From contig NZ_JBBCMA010000004.1 of the NCBI RefSeq assembly GCF_037152535.1, forward strand, positions 62,001 to 126,000: a DNA stretch of 64,000 nucleotides. The letters run 5' to 3'. Shown here piece after piece: positions 8,120-19,837 of the stretch. The DNA is from Leclercia sp. AS011 (GTDB lineage: Bacteria; Pseudomonadota; Gammaproteobacteria; Enterobacterales; Enterobacteriaceae). The stretch's first letter is position 1; the number at the start of each line of letters is the position of its first letter. A program made the translations under genes and the position numbers. The notes beneath the pieces are model-generated. The model had not been told where the DNA came from and made no database searches. It saw only the letters and a program-made list of their open reading frames with translations.

Positions 8120-10974
8120 CACAGCGCGCTAATGACAGCCTGTTGCTCAATCAGTTTCGCTTTAGCATCGGCGAAACCAACCAGACGCTCACGCTCTTTA
8201 GCGATAACCGCTTCCGGTGCGCGGGCGACAAAGCCTTCGTTAGACAGTTTGCTTTCAATCTTACCGATTTCGATTTCGACTTTAGCCACTTCTTTCGCCA
8301 GACGCGCCAGCTCAGCATCTTTGTCAACCAGGCCAGCCATTGGGATCAGCAGCTCGGCGCCATCGATGATTTTGGTCACGGAAACCGGACCTTTATCATC
8401 CGCAGGCAGCACGGTGATGCTCTCCAGACGCGCCATGGTCTGCAGGAAGGTGTTGTTCTCGGTGACGCGACGAACCGCAGCCTCGCTGCAACCGCGCAGC
8501 AGCAGCGCCAGCGGTTTACCCGGGGAGATGTTCATCTCTGCACGGATGTTACGCACGGCAACGATCGCCTGCTTCAGCCACTCGGTATCGGCCGCCGCGG
8601 CTTCATCAACCTGCGCAGCATCGAAGGCCGGGAACGGCTGCAGCATGATGGTATCGGCACTGATACCGGCAATCACCTTCACGCGCTGCCAGATGGTTTC
8701 GGTGATGAACGGGATGATCGGGTGCGCCAGGCGCAGCAGACCTTCCAGAACGGTGATCAGGGTGTTGCGCGTGCCGCGCAGTTCCGCTTCAGAACCACCG
8801 TTCATAACCGGTTTGGTCAGCTCTAGGTACCAGTCACAGAACTGGTTCCAGGTGAATTCGTACAGGATGCCTGCCGCGATATCGAAGCGATAGCTATCCA
8901 GCGCCTCACGGAACGCTTTGGTGGTCTGGTTAAATTCCGCCAGGATCCAGCGGTCCGCCAGCGACAGGGTCATTTCACCGCCGTTGAAGCCGCAATCCTG
9001 ATCTTCGGTGTTCATCAGCACAAAGCGGCTGGCGTTCCACAGCTTGTTACAGAAGTTGCGGTAACCTTCCAGACGTTTCATGTCCCAGTTGATGTCGCGG
9101 CCGGTAGAGGCCAGCGCCGCCAGGGTGAAACGCAGGGCGTCGGTGCCGTGTGGCTCGATGCCGTCCGGGAACTGCTTCTCGGTGCGCTTGCGGATCTTCT
9201 CAGCCAGCTGCGGCTGCATCATGTTACCGGTACGTTTCTCCAGCAGATCTGCCAGAGAGATACCGTCAACCATGTCCAGCGGGTCAATCACGTTGCCCTT
9301 GGACTTGGACATCTTCTGGCCTTCATCGTCACGGATCAGACCGGTCATATAGACGGTATGGAACGGAACCTGCGGCTTGCCGTCTTCGTCTTTGATGAAG
9401 TGCATGGTCATCATGATCATGCGGGCGATCCAGAAGAAGATGATGTCGAAGCCGGAGACCATCACGCTGGTTGGGTGGAACTGACGCAGCGCGTCGGTGT
9501 TCTCAGGCCAGCCGAGGGTGGAGAAGGTCCAGAGCGCGGAGGAGAACCAGGTATCCAGCACGTCTTCGTCCTGACGCAGCGCCACGTCCGCACTCAGGTT
9601 GTTTTCCTGACGGACTTCGTCTTCGGTGCGGCCCACGTAGACATTGCCGTCGTTGTCGTACCACGCCGGGATGCGGTGACCCCACCACAGCTGACGGGAG
9701 ATACACCAGTCCTGAATGTCACGCATCCAGGAGAAGTACATGTTTTCGTACTGCTTCGGCACGAACTGGATGCTGCCGTTCTCAACCGCTTCAACAGCCG
9801 GTTTCGCCAGCACGTCGGCACGCACGTACCACTGGTCGGTCAGCATTGGCTCGATCACCACGCCGCCACGGTCGCCGTAAGGGACGGTCAGGTCGTGCGG
9901 TTTGATCTCTTCCAGCAGGCCAAGCGCGTCAACAGCGGCAACCACTGCTTTACGGGCGGCAAAGCGCTCCAGCTTCTGGAACTCAGCCGGGATGTCGCTG
10001 GAATAGACGTCAGATTCTTCGCCTTTGGTGTCATACACTTCTGCGCTTTCGCGGATGTCGCCATCAAAGGTCAGGATGTTGATCATCGGCAGGGCGTGAC
10101 GACGGCCAACTTCATAGTCGTTAAAGTCGTGTGCCGGGGTGATCTTCACGCAGCCGGTGCCTTTTTCCATGTCGGCGTGTTCATCGCCCACAATCGGAAT
10201 ACGGCGGTTCACCAGCGGCAGCACCACGAATTTACCGATCAGATCTTTATAACGCGGATCTTCCGGGTTAACGGCCACGCCGGTATCGCCCAGCAGGGTT
10301 TCCGGACGGGTGGTCGCGACCACCAGATAATCTTTACCGTCGGCGGTTTTTGCGCCGTCAGCCAGTGGATAGCGGATATGCCACATGGAGCCTTTCGACT
10401 CGCGGTTTTCCACTTCCAGATCGGAGATCGCAGTGCGCAGTTTCGGATCCCAGTTTACCAGGCGCTTGCCACGGTAAATCAGATCTTCTTTATACAGACG
10501 TACGAAGACTTCTTTCACGGCGTTGGACAGGCCTTCATCCATGGTGAAGCGCTCGCGCTCCCAGTCCACGGAGTTGCCGAGACGGCGCATCTGACGGGTA
10601 ATGGTGCCGCCAGACTCCGCTTTCCACTGCCAGATTTTGTCGATGAAGGCGTCGCGACCGTAGTCGTGGCGGGTTTTCCCTTCTTCAGCGGCAATTTTAC
10701 GCTCAACCACCATCTGGGTCGCGATACCCGCGTGGTCAGTCCCCGCCTGCCACAGGGTGTTTTTGCCCTGCATGCGCTGGTAGCGGATCATGGTGTCCAT
10801 GATGGTCTGCTGGAAAGCATGACCCATATGCAAACTGCCGGTAACGTTCGGCGGCGGGATCATGATGCAGAAGGACTCTTTGCTTTCATCGCCGTTAGGC
10901 TTGAAATAGCCCTGCTGTTCCCAGTGCTCGTAAAGCGGCTGTTCGATATCGCGTGGGTTGTATGTTTTTTCCAT
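8119..10974 (-). CDS. valS: valyl-tRNA synthetase
   Basis: Class I aminoacyl-tRNA synthetase of 951 aa, the usual length. It charges tRNA-Val and edits threonine errors in its CP1 domain. The HIGH motif is seen in [14 protein letters not shown] near residue 45 and KMSKS in [10 protein letters not shown] near residue 555. A C-terminal coiled coil ([17 protein letters not shown] and following) is typical of bacterial ValRS. It is in an operon with holC upstream (TAATG overlap) and yjgM downstream (TGATG overlap). Confidence 0.99.
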   Translation of the reverse strand: MEKTYNPRDIEQPLYEHWEQQGYFKPNGDESKESFCIMIPPPNVTGSLHMGHAFQQTIMDTMIRYQRMQGKNTLWQAGTDHAGIATQMVVERKIAAEEGKTRHDYGRDAFIDKIWQWKAESGGTITRQMRRLGNSVDWERERFTMDEGLSNAVKEVFVRLYKEDLIYRGKRLVNWDPKLRTAISDLEVENRESKGSMWHIRYPLADGAKTADGKDYLVVATTRPETLLGDTGVAVNPEDPRYKDLIGKFVVLPLVNRRIPIVGDEHADMEKGTGCVKITPAHDFNDYEVGRRHALPMINILTFDGDIRESAEVYDTKGEESDVYSSDIPAEFQKLERFAARKAVVAAVDALGLLEEIKPHDLTVPYGDRGGVVIEPMLTDQWYVRADVLAKPAVEAVENGSIQFVPKQYENMYFSWMRDIQDWCISRQLWWGHRIPAWYDNDGNVYVGRTEDEVRQENNLSADVALRQDEDVLDTWFSSALWTFSTLGWPENTDALRQFHPTSVMVSGFDIIFFWIARMIMMTMHFIKDEDGKPQVPFHTVYMTGLIRDDEGQKMSKSKGNVIDPLDMVDGISLADLLEKRTGNMMQPQLAEKIRKRTEKQFPDGIEPHGTDALRFTLAALASTGRDINWDMKRLEGYRNFCNKLWNASRFVLMNTEDQDCGFNGGEMTLSLADRWILAEFNQTTKAFREALDSYRFDIAAGILYEFTWNQFCDWYLELTKPVMNGGSEAELRGTRNTLITVLEGLLRLAHPIIPFITETIWQRVKVIAGISADTIMLQPFPAFDAAQVDEAAAADTEWLKQAIVAVRNIRAEMNISPGKPLALLLRGCSEAAVRRVTENNTFLQTMARLESITVLPADDKGPVSVTKIIDGAELLIPMAGLVDKDAELARLAKEVAKVEIEIGKIESKLSNEGFVARAPEAVIAKERERLVGFADAKAKLIEQQAVISAL

Positions 10975-11417
10975 TATGTCCAGGTTGCCGTATTCAGGTT
11001 AAAACCAGCCAGGCGGTACGCTTTATAGCGTTCGCGCGCCAGTTGTTTCAAAGAGTCTTCGTGAGGGACAAAGTCTACCACTTCTGTGAAAGCGGTGGCA
11101 AAATCTGCAAAGCCGGTACGCAGGCTGATTAATATATCCCGCGGGCTGCTGTTGCGTTTTTGCGGCCAGGCGATCTCCACCGGCGCGCCTCCGCGCGGTC
11201 CTTCCCCCGCGAGATTGTGCGGAACAAAGCTCTCCGGCGGGCGTGCCCACAGGGCTTCATCCAGACGGATGGCCTGCTGCTCATCTTCGCAGGCAATCAG
11301 CACGCGTTTTCCACCGCGCCAACGTTCTGCGGCAATCTCACACACCAGCTGTTCGACGGCGCTTAAGCCATCCTGTTGCGTGTCGTTGTCCAGAAGATAG
11401 AACGTTGCATTCTTCAT
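10974..11417 (-). CDS. holC: DNA polymerase III chi subunit
   Basis: A 147-aa chi subunit. With psi (HolD) it links the clamp loader to single-strand binding protein. It begins [12 protein letters not shown] and matches E. coli HolC in length. Its stop overlaps the valS start (TAATG). The order holC-valS is conserved; pepA lies upstream across a REP pair, so cotranscription with pepA is possible. Confidence 0.97.
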   Translation of the reverse strand: MKNATFYLLDNDTQQDGLSAVEQLVCEIAAERWRGGKRVLIACEDEQQAIRLDEALWARPPESFVPHNLAGEGPRGGAPVEIAWPQKRNSSPRDILISLRTGFADFATAFTEVVDFVPHEDSLKQLARERYKAYRLAGFNLNTATWT

Positions 11418-11450
11418 ATATGGGGCTTCTTGTGGTGAGTTTAAACGTAT

Positions 11451-11529
11451 TGCCCGGTGGCGCTGCGCTTACCGGGCCTACGGTTTGTTGCCGTTGCAGG
11501 CCGGGTAGGGCGAAGCCGCCACCCGGCGT
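11451..11529. repeat. REP pair (BIME) between pepA and holC
   Basis: Two inverted REP-like units, TGCCCGGTGGCGCTGCGCTT and GGGTAGGGCGAAGCCGCC with their arms, flank a spacer around CGGTTTGTTGCCG. It begins directly after the pepA stop and may separate expression of pepA from holC-valS. Confidence 0.85.
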
Positions 11530-11535
11530 TTTACA

Positions 11536-13050
<1,515 letters not shown>

Positions 13051-13313
13051 CTACGCTCCTGAATCTTAAAGACAACAGCAGCAGCTACGGATAGAATTGA
13101 AACCTTTCGTAACTCATGCCCGCTGTTGCGGTGACTTCGTGTTAATCTTACGTTATTACGGTTTCGACACGTCATAGCTACTGCTGAAGCGCGAATCCGC
13201 CGGGTGTTCTAATCTTAGCGATGATTTCGACGACTCAAGAGAATAAATGACGTTTAAGCCATGAAACAAGCGATTTTCCTGCAAAGAGACGGGTTTTTAC
13301 GGGCGTATTTAAT

Positions 13314-14414
13314 GTGATAATCATAAGATATCTGGTGCGGGAGACGCTAAAAAGCCAGCTGGCGATACTCTTCATCCTGCTTCTGATCTTTTTCTGTCAG
13401 AAACTGGTGAGGATCCTCGGCGCGGCTGTCGACGGCGAAATTCCCACAAATCTGGTGCTTTCCCTGCTCGGGTTAGGCGTGCCTGAAATGGCGCAGCTTA
13501 TCCTGCCATTAAGCCTTTTCCTCGGACTGCTGATGACGCTCGGTAAACTCTATACCGAAAGTGAAATCACCGTCATGCACGCATGTGGTCTGAGCAAAGC
13601 GGTCCTGATCAAAGCCGCCATGGTCCTGGCGCTGTTTACCGGCATTGTAGCTGCGGTGAACGTGATGTGGGCCGGCCCTGTCTCCTCGCGTCATCAGGAT
13701 GAAGTGCTGGCTGAAGCTAAAGCGAACCCCGGCATGGCCGCCCTGGCACAGGGGCAGTTCCAGCAGGCAACCGACGGTAACTCCGTGCTGTTTATAGAAA
13801 GCGTGGACGGCAGCCGCTTTAACGAAGTCTTCCTCGCGCAACTCCGCCCTAAAGGTAATGCCCGTCCCTCCGTGGTGGTGGCCGACTCCGGTCAGCTCGC
13901 ACAGGGTAAAGACGGGTCGCAGATCGTGACCCTGAATAAAGGCACCCGCTTTGAAGGCACGGCGATGCTGCGTGATTTCCGCATTACCGACTTCCAGAAC
14001 TATCAGGCAATTATTGGTCATCAGACGGTGGCGCTGGATCCTACCGATACTGAGCAAATGAACATGCGCACGCTGATCAATACCGATACCAATCGCGCCC
14101 GTGCGGAGCTGCACTGGCGAATCACGCTGGTATTCACCGTATTTATGATGGCGTTGATGGTCGTGCCGCTCAGCGTGGTTAACCCACGTCAGGGCCGCGT
14201 GCTCTCCATGCTGCCCGCGATGCTGCTTTATCTGGTGTTCTTCCTGCTGCAAACCTCGATCAAATCGAATGGCGGTAAAGGAAAAATCGACCCGGTTATC
14301 TGGACCTGGGTGATTAACGGACTCTATCTGCTGCTGGCCGTCATCCTCAACCTGTGGGATACCGTGCCGATGCGCCGTGTACGAGCCCGGTTTACGCGTA
14401 AAGGAGCGGTGTAA
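13314..14414 (+). CDS. lptF: LPS export permease LptF (GTG start)
   Basis: A 366-aa inner-membrane subunit of LptB2FG, which extracts LPS from the inner membrane. Three membrane segments near the N-terminus (about residues 10-120) and three near the C-terminus (about 270-350) flank a periplasmic beta-jellyroll domain. Translation starts at GTG (MIIIRYLVRETLK), as in K-12; an ATG two bases earlier is immediately followed by TGA in its frame. The stop overlaps the lptG start (TAATG). Confidence 0.98.
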   Translation: MIIIRYLVRETLKSQLAILFILLLIFFCQKLVRILGAAVDGEIPTNLVLSLLGLGVPEMAQLILPLSLFLGLLMTLGKLYTESEITVMHACGLSKAVLIKAAMVLALFTGIVAAVNVMWAGPVSSRHQDEVLAEAKANPGMAALAQGQFQQATDGNSVLFIESVDGSRFNEVFLAQLRPKGNARPSVVVADSGQLAQGKDGSQIVTLNKGTRFEGTAMLRDFRITDFQNYQAIIGHQTVALDPTDTEQMNMRTLINTDTNRARAELHWRITLVFTVFMMALMVVPLSVVNPRQGRVLSMLPAMLLYLVFFLLQTSIKSNGGKGKIDPVIWTWVINGLYLLLAVILNLWDTVPMRRVRARFTRKGAV

Positions 14415-15496
14415 TGCAGGCGTTTGGCGTTCTTGATCGCTATATCGGTAAAACCATTTTTACCACCATCATGATGACCTTATTCATGCTGGTGTCGCTC
14501 TCCGGCATCATCAAGTTTGTTGACCAGCTGAAAAAGGCCGGGCAGGGGAGCTACGATGCGATGGCCGCGGGGATGTACACCCTGCTCAGTATTCCGAAAG
14601 ATGTGCAAATCTTCTTCCCGATGGCGGCGCTGTTAGGCGCTCTGCTGGGGCTGGGGATGCTGGCGCAGCGCAGTGAGCTGGTGGTCATGCAGGCCTCGGG
14701 CTTTACCCGCATGCAGGTTGCGCTGTCGGTGATGAAAACCGCGATCCCGCTGGTGTTGCTGACCATGGCGATGGGCGAGTGGGTTGCTCCGCAGGGCGAG
14801 CAGATGGCGCGTAACTATCGCGCGCAGATGATGTATGGCGGCTCGCTGCTCTCCACTCAGCAAGGGCTGTGGGCGAAAGACGGGAATAACTTTGTCTATA
14901 TCGAACGAGTTACCGGCGACAATACCCTCGGCGGCGTGAGCATCTATAACTTTAACGATCAGCGTCGTCTGCAGGCGGTTCGTTATGCTACCTCGGCCAC
15001 CTTCGATGCCGATAAAAAGGTCTGGCGTCTGTCCCAGGTGGACGAGTCGAACCTGCAGGATCCGAAGCAGATCACCGGTTCGCAGACGGTTACGGGCACC
15101 TGGAAGACCAACCTGACTCCCGACAAGCTCGGCGTGGTGGCTCTGGATCCGGATGCGCTGTCCATCAGCGGCCTGCGCAACTACGTGAAATACCTGAAGT
15201 CGAGCGGCCAGGATGCCGGGCGTTATCAACTCAACATGTGGAGCAAGATCTTCCAGCCGCTCTCCGTGGCGGTGATGATGCTGATGGCGCTGTCGTTTAT
15301 CTTTGGTCCGCTGCGTAGCGTTCCTATGGGAGTGCGCGTTGTCACCGGTATCAGCTTCGGCTTTGTCTTCTACGTTCTCGATCAGATCTTTGGTCCGCTG
15401 ACCCTGGTTTACGGTATCCCGCCATTCATTGGCGCGCTGCTGCCGAGCGCCTCTTTCTTCCTGATCAGCCTCTGGCTACTGCTGAAGCGCTCCTGA
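14414..15496 (+). CDS. lptG: LPS export permease LptG
   Basis: A 360-aa partner of LptF, paralogous, with six membrane segments around a periplasmic domain; together they pass LPS to LptC. It begins MQAFGVLDRYIGKT and overlaps the lptF stop by one base. Its ATPase LptB and the partners LptA and LptC are encoded later in this same window (23099-24929), which is not so close in K-12, where lptFG is far away. Confidence 0.98.
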   Translation: MQAFGVLDRYIGKTIFTTIMMTLFMLVSLSGIIKFVDQLKKAGQGSYDAMAAGMYTLLSIPKDVQIFFPMAALLGALLGLGMLAQRSELVVMQASGFTRMQVALSVMKTAIPLVLLTMAMGEWVAPQGEQMARNYRAQMMYGGSLLSTQQGLWAKDGNNFVYIERVTGDNTLGGVSIYNFNDQRRLQAVRYATSATFDADKKVWRLSQVDESNLQDPKQITGSQTVTGTWKTNLTPDKLGVVALDPDALSISGLRNYVKYLKSSGQDAGRYQLNMWSKIFQPLSVAVMMLMALSFIFGPLRSVPMGVRVVTGISFGFVFYVLDQIFGPLTLVYGIPPFIGALLPSASFFLISLWLLLKRS

Positions 15497-15503
15497 TGCC
15501 TCA

Positions 15504-15534
15504 CACCTCATCTCCCGCTTTGGGAGATGAGGTG
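15504..15534 (+). terminator. strong hairpin after lptG, no U-tract
   Basis: A perfect 13-bp stem (CACCTCATCTCCC / GGGAGATGAGGTG) with loop GCTTT starts 8 bases after the lptG stop. It is not followed by a T run, so it may protect the mRNA end or act with Rho. It marks the right edge of the relocated block. Confidence 0.55.
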
Positions 15535-15630
15535 CCTCCTCTGTTCTACCCCTCACTTTTTTGCACAACCTTCAACGTCTTGCCTGGAATTTGAGTATTA
15601 TTGTGCGATGACGTCGTGAAGAGATCCCCT

Positions 15631-17964
15631 ATGAAGCAAATTCGGTTACTGGCGCAATACTATGTCGATCTGATGATGAAGCTCGGCCTGGTCCGCTTCT
15701 CCCTTCTGCTGGCGCTGGCGCTGGTGGTGCTGGCCATTGTGGTGCAGATGGCCATTACCATGGTGCTGCACGGCCAGGTTGAGAGCATTGACCTTATCCG
15801 GTCTATTTTCTTCGGCCTGCTGATCACCCCCTGGGCGGTCTATTTCCTCTCGGTGGTGGTTGAACAGCTGGAAGAGTCCCGCCAGCGGCTGACCCGGGTG
15901 GTGGAAAAGCTGGAGGAGATGCGCGAGCGCGATCTGAAGCTCAACGTGCAATTGAAAGATAACATTGCCCAGCTGAACCAGGAGATCTCAGACCGCGTAA
16001 AAGCGGAGGCCGAGCGCCAGACCACCCTGGAACAGCTGAAAATCGAAATGAAGGAGCGCGAGCAGACCCAAATCCAGCTTGAGCAGCAATCCTCCTTCCT
16101 GCGCTCTTTCCTTGATGCCTCCCCGGATCTGGTCTTCTACCGCAACGAAGACAAAGAGTTCTCCGGCTGTAACCGGGCGATGGAGCTCCTGACCGGCAAA
16201 AGTGAAAAACAACTCGTCAGCCTGCGTCCGCAGGACGTCTACTCACCTGAAGCGGCGGCCAAAGTTATCGAAACTGACGAGAAGGTGTTTCGTCACAACG
16301 TCTCTTTGACCTACGAACAGTGGCTCGACTACCCGGACGGGCGCAAAGCCTGCTTTGAAATCCGCAAAGTGCCTTATTACGACCGCGTCGGGAAACGCCA
16401 CGGGCTGATGGGTTTCGGGCGTGACATTACCGAGCGTAAGCGCTATCAGGATGCCCTTGAGCGCGCCAGCCGGGATAAAACCACCTTTATCTCTACCATC
16501 AGCCATGAGCTGCGTACCCCGCTCAACGGTATCGTGGGGTTAAGCCGCATTCTGCTCGATACCGAACTGACGACCGAGCAGGAGAAATATCTGAAAACGA
16601 TCCACGTTTCAGCGGTTACGCTCGGCAATATCTTCAACGATATCATTGATATGGATAAGATGGAGCGGCGCAAAGTCCAGCTGGATAACCAGCCGGTGGA
16701 CTTTACCGGCTTCCTGGCCGATCTGGAGAACCTCTCCGGCCTGCAGGCGCAGCAGAAAGGGCTACGCTTTGTGATGGAGCCAACCCTGCCGCTGCCGCAC
16801 AAGGTGGTGACTGACGGTACGCGTCTGCGCCAGATCCTGTGGAACTTGATCAGCAACGCGGTCAAGTTTACCCAGAAGGGCCAGGTGGCGGTTCGCGTGC
16901 GTTACGGTGAGGGCGAGATGCTGCACTTCGAGGTGGAAGATTCCGGGATCGGTATTCCGCAGGAGGAGCAGGACAAGATTTTCGCCATGTATTATCAGGT
17001 TAAAGACAGCCAGGGGGGCAAACCTGCCACCGGTACCGGCATTGGCCTGGCCGTATCGCGCCGCCTGGCGAAGAGCATGGGGGGCGACATTACGGTGACC
17101 AGCAACCCTGGACACGGCTCGGTATTTAAACTGAGCGTCCGTGCCCCGGCGGTGGCGGAGGAGGTCGAGGATACCTTCGCCCACGACGATATGCCGCTGC
17201 CAGCCCTGCACGTGCTGCTGGTGGAAGACATTGAGCTGAACGTGATAGTGGCGCGCTCGGTGCTGGAGAAACTCGGCAGCAGCGTGGATGTCGCCATGAC
17301 CGGTAAGGCCGCGCTGGAGATGTTCACCCCAGGAGAATACGACCTGGTGCTGCTGGACATTCAGCTTCCGGACATGACCGGGCTCGATATCTCCCGGGAG
17401 CTGACCAGCCGCTACGCCAGCGATGAACTACCGCCGCTGGTGGCACTGACCGCCAACGTGCTGAAAGACAAAAAAGAGTACCTCGATGCCGGTATGGACG
17501 ACGTACTGAGCAAACCGCTGGCGGTACCTGCCTTAACCGCCATGATCAAGAAGTACTGGGACACCTGTGACGAAGAGGAGAGCACCATGACGACGGTAGA
17601 TACGGAAAAAGCGCAGTCATTGCTGGATATCGAGATGCTGGAGCAGTACATCGATCTGGTGGGCCCGAAGTTGATTACCGACGGTATCGCCATATTTGAA
17701 AAGATGATGCCGGGCTATCTGAACGTGCTGGAGTCCAACCTGACGGCGCGGGATCAGAAAGGCGTGGTTGAAGAGGGCCACAAGATCAAAGGTGCCGCTG
17801 GATCTATTGGTTTGCGCCATCTGCAGCAGTTGGGCAAGCAGATCCAGTCTCCGGAATTACCGGCGTGGGAAGATAACGTGGGTGAATGGGTTGAAGAGAT
17901 GAAGCAGGAGTGGCAAAACGATGTGGCCGTCCTGAAAGCCTGGGTGGAGAACAGAAAAAAATGA
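15631..17964 (+). CDS. arcB: aerobic respiration hybrid sensor kinase ArcB
   Basis: The tripartite sensor kinase senses quinone redox state and phosphorylates ArcA. The 777 aa comprise two membrane segments (about 23-77), a PAS domain (about 155-275), the HisKA/HATPase core with His292 in SHELRTP, a receiver with Asp576 in LLDIQLPD, and an HPt domain with His717 in EEGHKIKG; all three phosphorylation sites are at K-12 positions. I chose the ATG at 15631 because K-12 ArcB starts MKQIRLL; an in-frame TTG at 15601 would add ten residues. The last codons overlap the terminator of the sRNA ArcZ on the other strand. Confidence 0.98.
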   Translation: MKQIRLLAQYYVDLMMKLGLVRFSLLLALALVVLAIVVQMAITMVLHGQVESIDLIRSIFFGLLITPWAVYFLSVVVEQLEESRQRLTRVVEKLEEMRERDLKLNVQLKDNIAQLNQEISDRVKAEAERQTTLEQLKIEMKEREQTQIQLEQQSSFLRSFLDASPDLVFYRNEDKEFSGCNRAMELLTGKSEKQLVSLRPQDVYSPEAAAKVIETDEKVFRHNVSLTYEQWLDYPDGRKACFEIRKVPYYDRVGKRHGLMGFGRDITERKRYQDALERASRDKTTFISTISHELRTPLNGIVGLSRILLDTELTTEQEKYLKTIHVSAVTLGNIFNDIIDMDKMERRKVQLDNQPVDFTGFLADLENLSGLQAQQKGLRFVMEPTLPLPHKVVTDGTRLRQILWNLISNAVKFTQKGQVAVRVRYGEGEMLHFEVEDSGIGIPQEEQDKIFAMYYQVKDSQGGKPATGTGIGLAVSRRLAKSMGGDITVTSNPGHGSVFKLSVRAPAVAEEVEDTFAHDDMPLPALHVLLVEDIELNVIVARSVLEKLGSSVDVAMTGKAALEMFTPGEYDLVLLDIQLPDMTGLDISRELTSRYASDELPPLVALTANVLKDKKEYLDAGMDDVLSKPLAVPALTAMIKKYWDTCDEEESTMTTVDTEKAQSLLDIEMLEQYIDLVGPKLITDGIAIFEKMMPGYLNVLESNLTARDQKGVVEEGHKIKGAAGSIGLRHLQQLGKQIQSPELPAWEDNVGEWVEEMKQEWQNDVAVLKAWVENRKK

Positions 17965-18075
17965 CCCCGGCTAAACCGGGGTGCGCGAATACTGCGCCAA
18001 CACCAGGGAAATCTTGGCTGCGCCTTCAGTCGTTATTGTTAGGATAATGGCGTAGCCGGAAAATTCAGGCCGCAC
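17955..18075 (-). ncRNA. arcZ: ArcZ (RyhA/SraH) Hfq-dependent small RNA
   Basis: The minus strand reads GTGCGGCCTGAA at the 5' end and ends in CCCCGGTTTAGCCGGGG-TCA with a run of seven T, a Rho-independent terminator. The 121-nt span equals the K-12 length. The 3' part, GCGCAGCCAAGATTTCCCTG and on through GTTGGCGCAGTATTCGCGCA, appears identical to the processed form of K-12 ArcZ, which activates rpoS translation and represses other mRNAs. The middle (about 18014-18062) is different from K-12. A -10 like TATCTT lies 6 bases upstream. It converges on arcB; in E. coli ArcA represses arcZ and ArcZ lowers arcB mRNA. Confidence 0.93.
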
Positions 18076-18192
18076 GCAGTTAAGATAGCAAATCTTAAAT
18101 AATTAGTTACATGAATCAGTTAAATGTGTGAAGCACACCATTTTAATCAGAATTTTTAATGTGCATTTAACATTTTCGAAAGGGATCGCAGG

Positions 18193-18846
18193 ATGAAAAA
18201 GGTCGGAGTAGTACTGAGTGGTTGCGGTGTTTACGATGGTTCTGAAATTCATGAAGCGGTTCTGACGCTGCTGGCGCTGGCGCGCAATGGCGCAGAAGCG
18301 GTCTGTTTCGCACCGGATAAAGCCCAGACTGATGTCATCAACCACCTCACCGGCGAACCGCTGGCGGAAAGCCGAAATGTCCTGACTGAAGCGGCGCGGA
18401 TCGCTCGCGGGCAGATCCGCCCGCTCAGTGAGGCGCGTGCCGCAGAACTGGATGCGCTGATTGTGCCGGGCGGTTTTGGTGCCGCAAAGAACCTCAGCGA
18501 TTTTGCTCTTCAGGGCAGCGCCTGCCGGGTGGAGAGCGATTTAAAAACCCTGGCGCTACAGATGCATGAGGCCGGAAAACCGCTGGGCTTTATCTGCATT
18601 GCCCCGGCGATGCTGCCGGCCATCTTTGATATTCCGCTGCGTCTGACCATCGGTACTGACATTGATACTGCTGAGGTCATCGAGGAGATGGGCGGGGAGC
18701 ATATCCCCTGTCCGGTGGACGATATCGTGGTCGACGAAGAGAACCGGATCGTGACCACCCCTGCTTACATGCTGGCGCAGAACATTGCCGAGGTCGCGGC
18801 AGGCATTGAGAAACTGGTCGCCCGGGTGCTGGTGCTGGCAGCATGA
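18193..18846 (+). CDS. elbB: ElbB (YhbL), DJ-1/PfpI-like protein
   Basis: A 217-aa protein equal in length to E. coli ElbB, of the DJ-1/PfpI-like class I glutamine amidotransferase fold. The nucleophile elbow is seen as FICIAPAML with a cysteine. It has been described as an isoprenoid biosynthesis-linked protein with glyoxalase activity; its physiological role is unsettled. It overlaps mtgA by 4 bp (ATGA), so the two are cotranslated. Confidence 0.95.
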   Translation: MKKVGVVLSGCGVYDGSEIHEAVLTLLALARNGAEAVCFAPDKAQTDVINHLTGEPLAESRNVLTEAARIARGQIRPLSEARAAELDALIVPGGFGAAKNLSDFALQGSACRVESDLKTLALQMHEAGKPLGFICIAPAMLPAIFDIPLRLTIGTDIDTAEVIEEMGGEHIPCPVDDIVVDEENRIVTTPAYMLAQNIAEVAAGIEKLVARVLVLAA

Positions 18847-19568
18847 AGTTGAAGCGTCCCCGATCTGGCTGGGTAAGACGGATCGTTATTCGCGTTCTGC
18901 TGGTGCTGGCGGTCTTCTGGGGCGGCGGCATTGCCCTGTTTAGCTTCCTGCCGGTGCCGTTTTCCGCGGTGATGATTGAACGTCAGCTGGGGAGCTGGCT
19001 GCGAGGCGATTTCAGCTATATTGCCCACTCTGACTGGGTGAGTATGGATGAGATCTCGCCGTGGATGGGGCTGGCCGTGATTGCCGCTGAAGATCAGAAG
19101 TTCCCGGAGCACTGGGGGTTTGACGTTGGGGCGATAGAGAAGGCGTTAGCGCATAACGAGCGTAATGAGAGCCGGATTCGCGGCGCATCGACGCTGTCTC
19201 AGCAAACGGCGAAGAATCTGTTTCTGTGGGACGGGCGTAGCTGGATGAGAAAGGGATTAGAAGCCGGGCTGACGCTGGGAATCGAAACGGTGTGGAGTAA
19301 AAAACGCATCCTGACGGTGTACCTGAATATCGCGGAGTTTGGCGAGGGTGTCTTTGGCGTCGAAGCCGCTGCCCAGCGCTATTTCCACAAACCTGCCAGT
19401 CGCCTGTCGGCATCCGAGGCCGCGCTGCTGGCCGCCGTGTTACCCAACCCAATTCGCTTTAAGGCCAGCGCGCCTTCAGGCTATGTACGCAGCCGTCAGG
19501 CGTGGATCCTGCGCCAGATGCGTCAACTGGGTGGGGAAGGCTTTATGCAGGCCAATAAGCTGCATTAA
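18843..19568 (+). CDS. mtgA: monofunctional peptidoglycan transglycosylase
   Basis: A 241-aa GT51 glycosyltransferase that polymerises lipid II. One N-terminal membrane segment (about 15-38) is followed by the catalytic core: [12 protein letters not shown] contains the general-base glutamate, then [17 protein letters not shown] and [15 protein letters not shown]. It overlaps elbB upstream and its stop overlaps convergent npr by 4 bp. K-12 has yrbL between mtgA and npr; it is missing here. Confidence 0.97.
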   Translation: MKLKRPRSGWVRRIVIRVLLVLAVFWGGGIALFSFLPVPFSAVMIERQLGSWLRGDFSYIAHSDWVSMDEISPWMGLAVIAAEDQKFPEHWGFDVGAIEKALAHNERNESRIRGASTLSQQTAKNLFLWDGRSWMRKGLEAGLTLGIETVWSKKRILTVYLNIAEFGEGVFGVEAAAQRYFHKPASRLSASEAALLAAVLPNPIRFKASAPSGYVRSRQAWILRQMRQLGGEGFMQANKLH

Positions 19569-19837
19569 TCCTCATCAAACCCGGCGTTGAACAGGGCAAT
19601 CACTGCCGCCAGCGCCTCGACTTCCTGCGGGCCGGTGGCTTCGATTTCGATCTGTCGGCCCTTGGCGGAGTCCAGCATCAGCAGGGCAATTACGCTGTTG
19701 GCTTCGGCTTCAGTGCCTTCGTCATTACGCAGCAGAACTTCCGCGTCAAACCCCTGCATCAGTTCAAATAACTTCATTGCCGGGCGTGCGTGCATGCCCA
19801 GCTTATTGGTGATCTCAACGGTCTGCTTTACGGTCAT
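19565..19837 (-). CDS. npr: phosphocarrier protein NPr of the nitrogen PTS
   Basis: A 90-aa HPr-like protein that receives phosphate from PtsP (EI-Ntr) and passes it to PtsN. The phosphorylated histidine is His16 in [10 protein letters not shown]. Its start overlaps the rapZ stop (4 bp), placing it last in the rpoN operon. Confidence 0.97.
   Translation of the reverse strand: MTVKQTVEITNKLGMHARPAMKLFELMQGFDAEVLLRNDEGTEAEANSVIALLMLDSAKGRQIEIEATGPQEVEALAAVIALFNAGFDED

Noticed and set aside
9148..11028. 626-aa plus-strand ORF opposite valS
   Set aside because: It is antisense to a certain gene, is rich in His, Val and Gln as expected from a reversed codon pattern, and has no recognisable domain or ribosome binding site.
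15601..15630. Extended N-terminus for ArcB
   Set aside because: The ten extra residues come from a TTG without a ribosome binding site; K-12 ArcB starts at the internal Met and the phosphorylation residues then fall at His292, Asp576 and His717.
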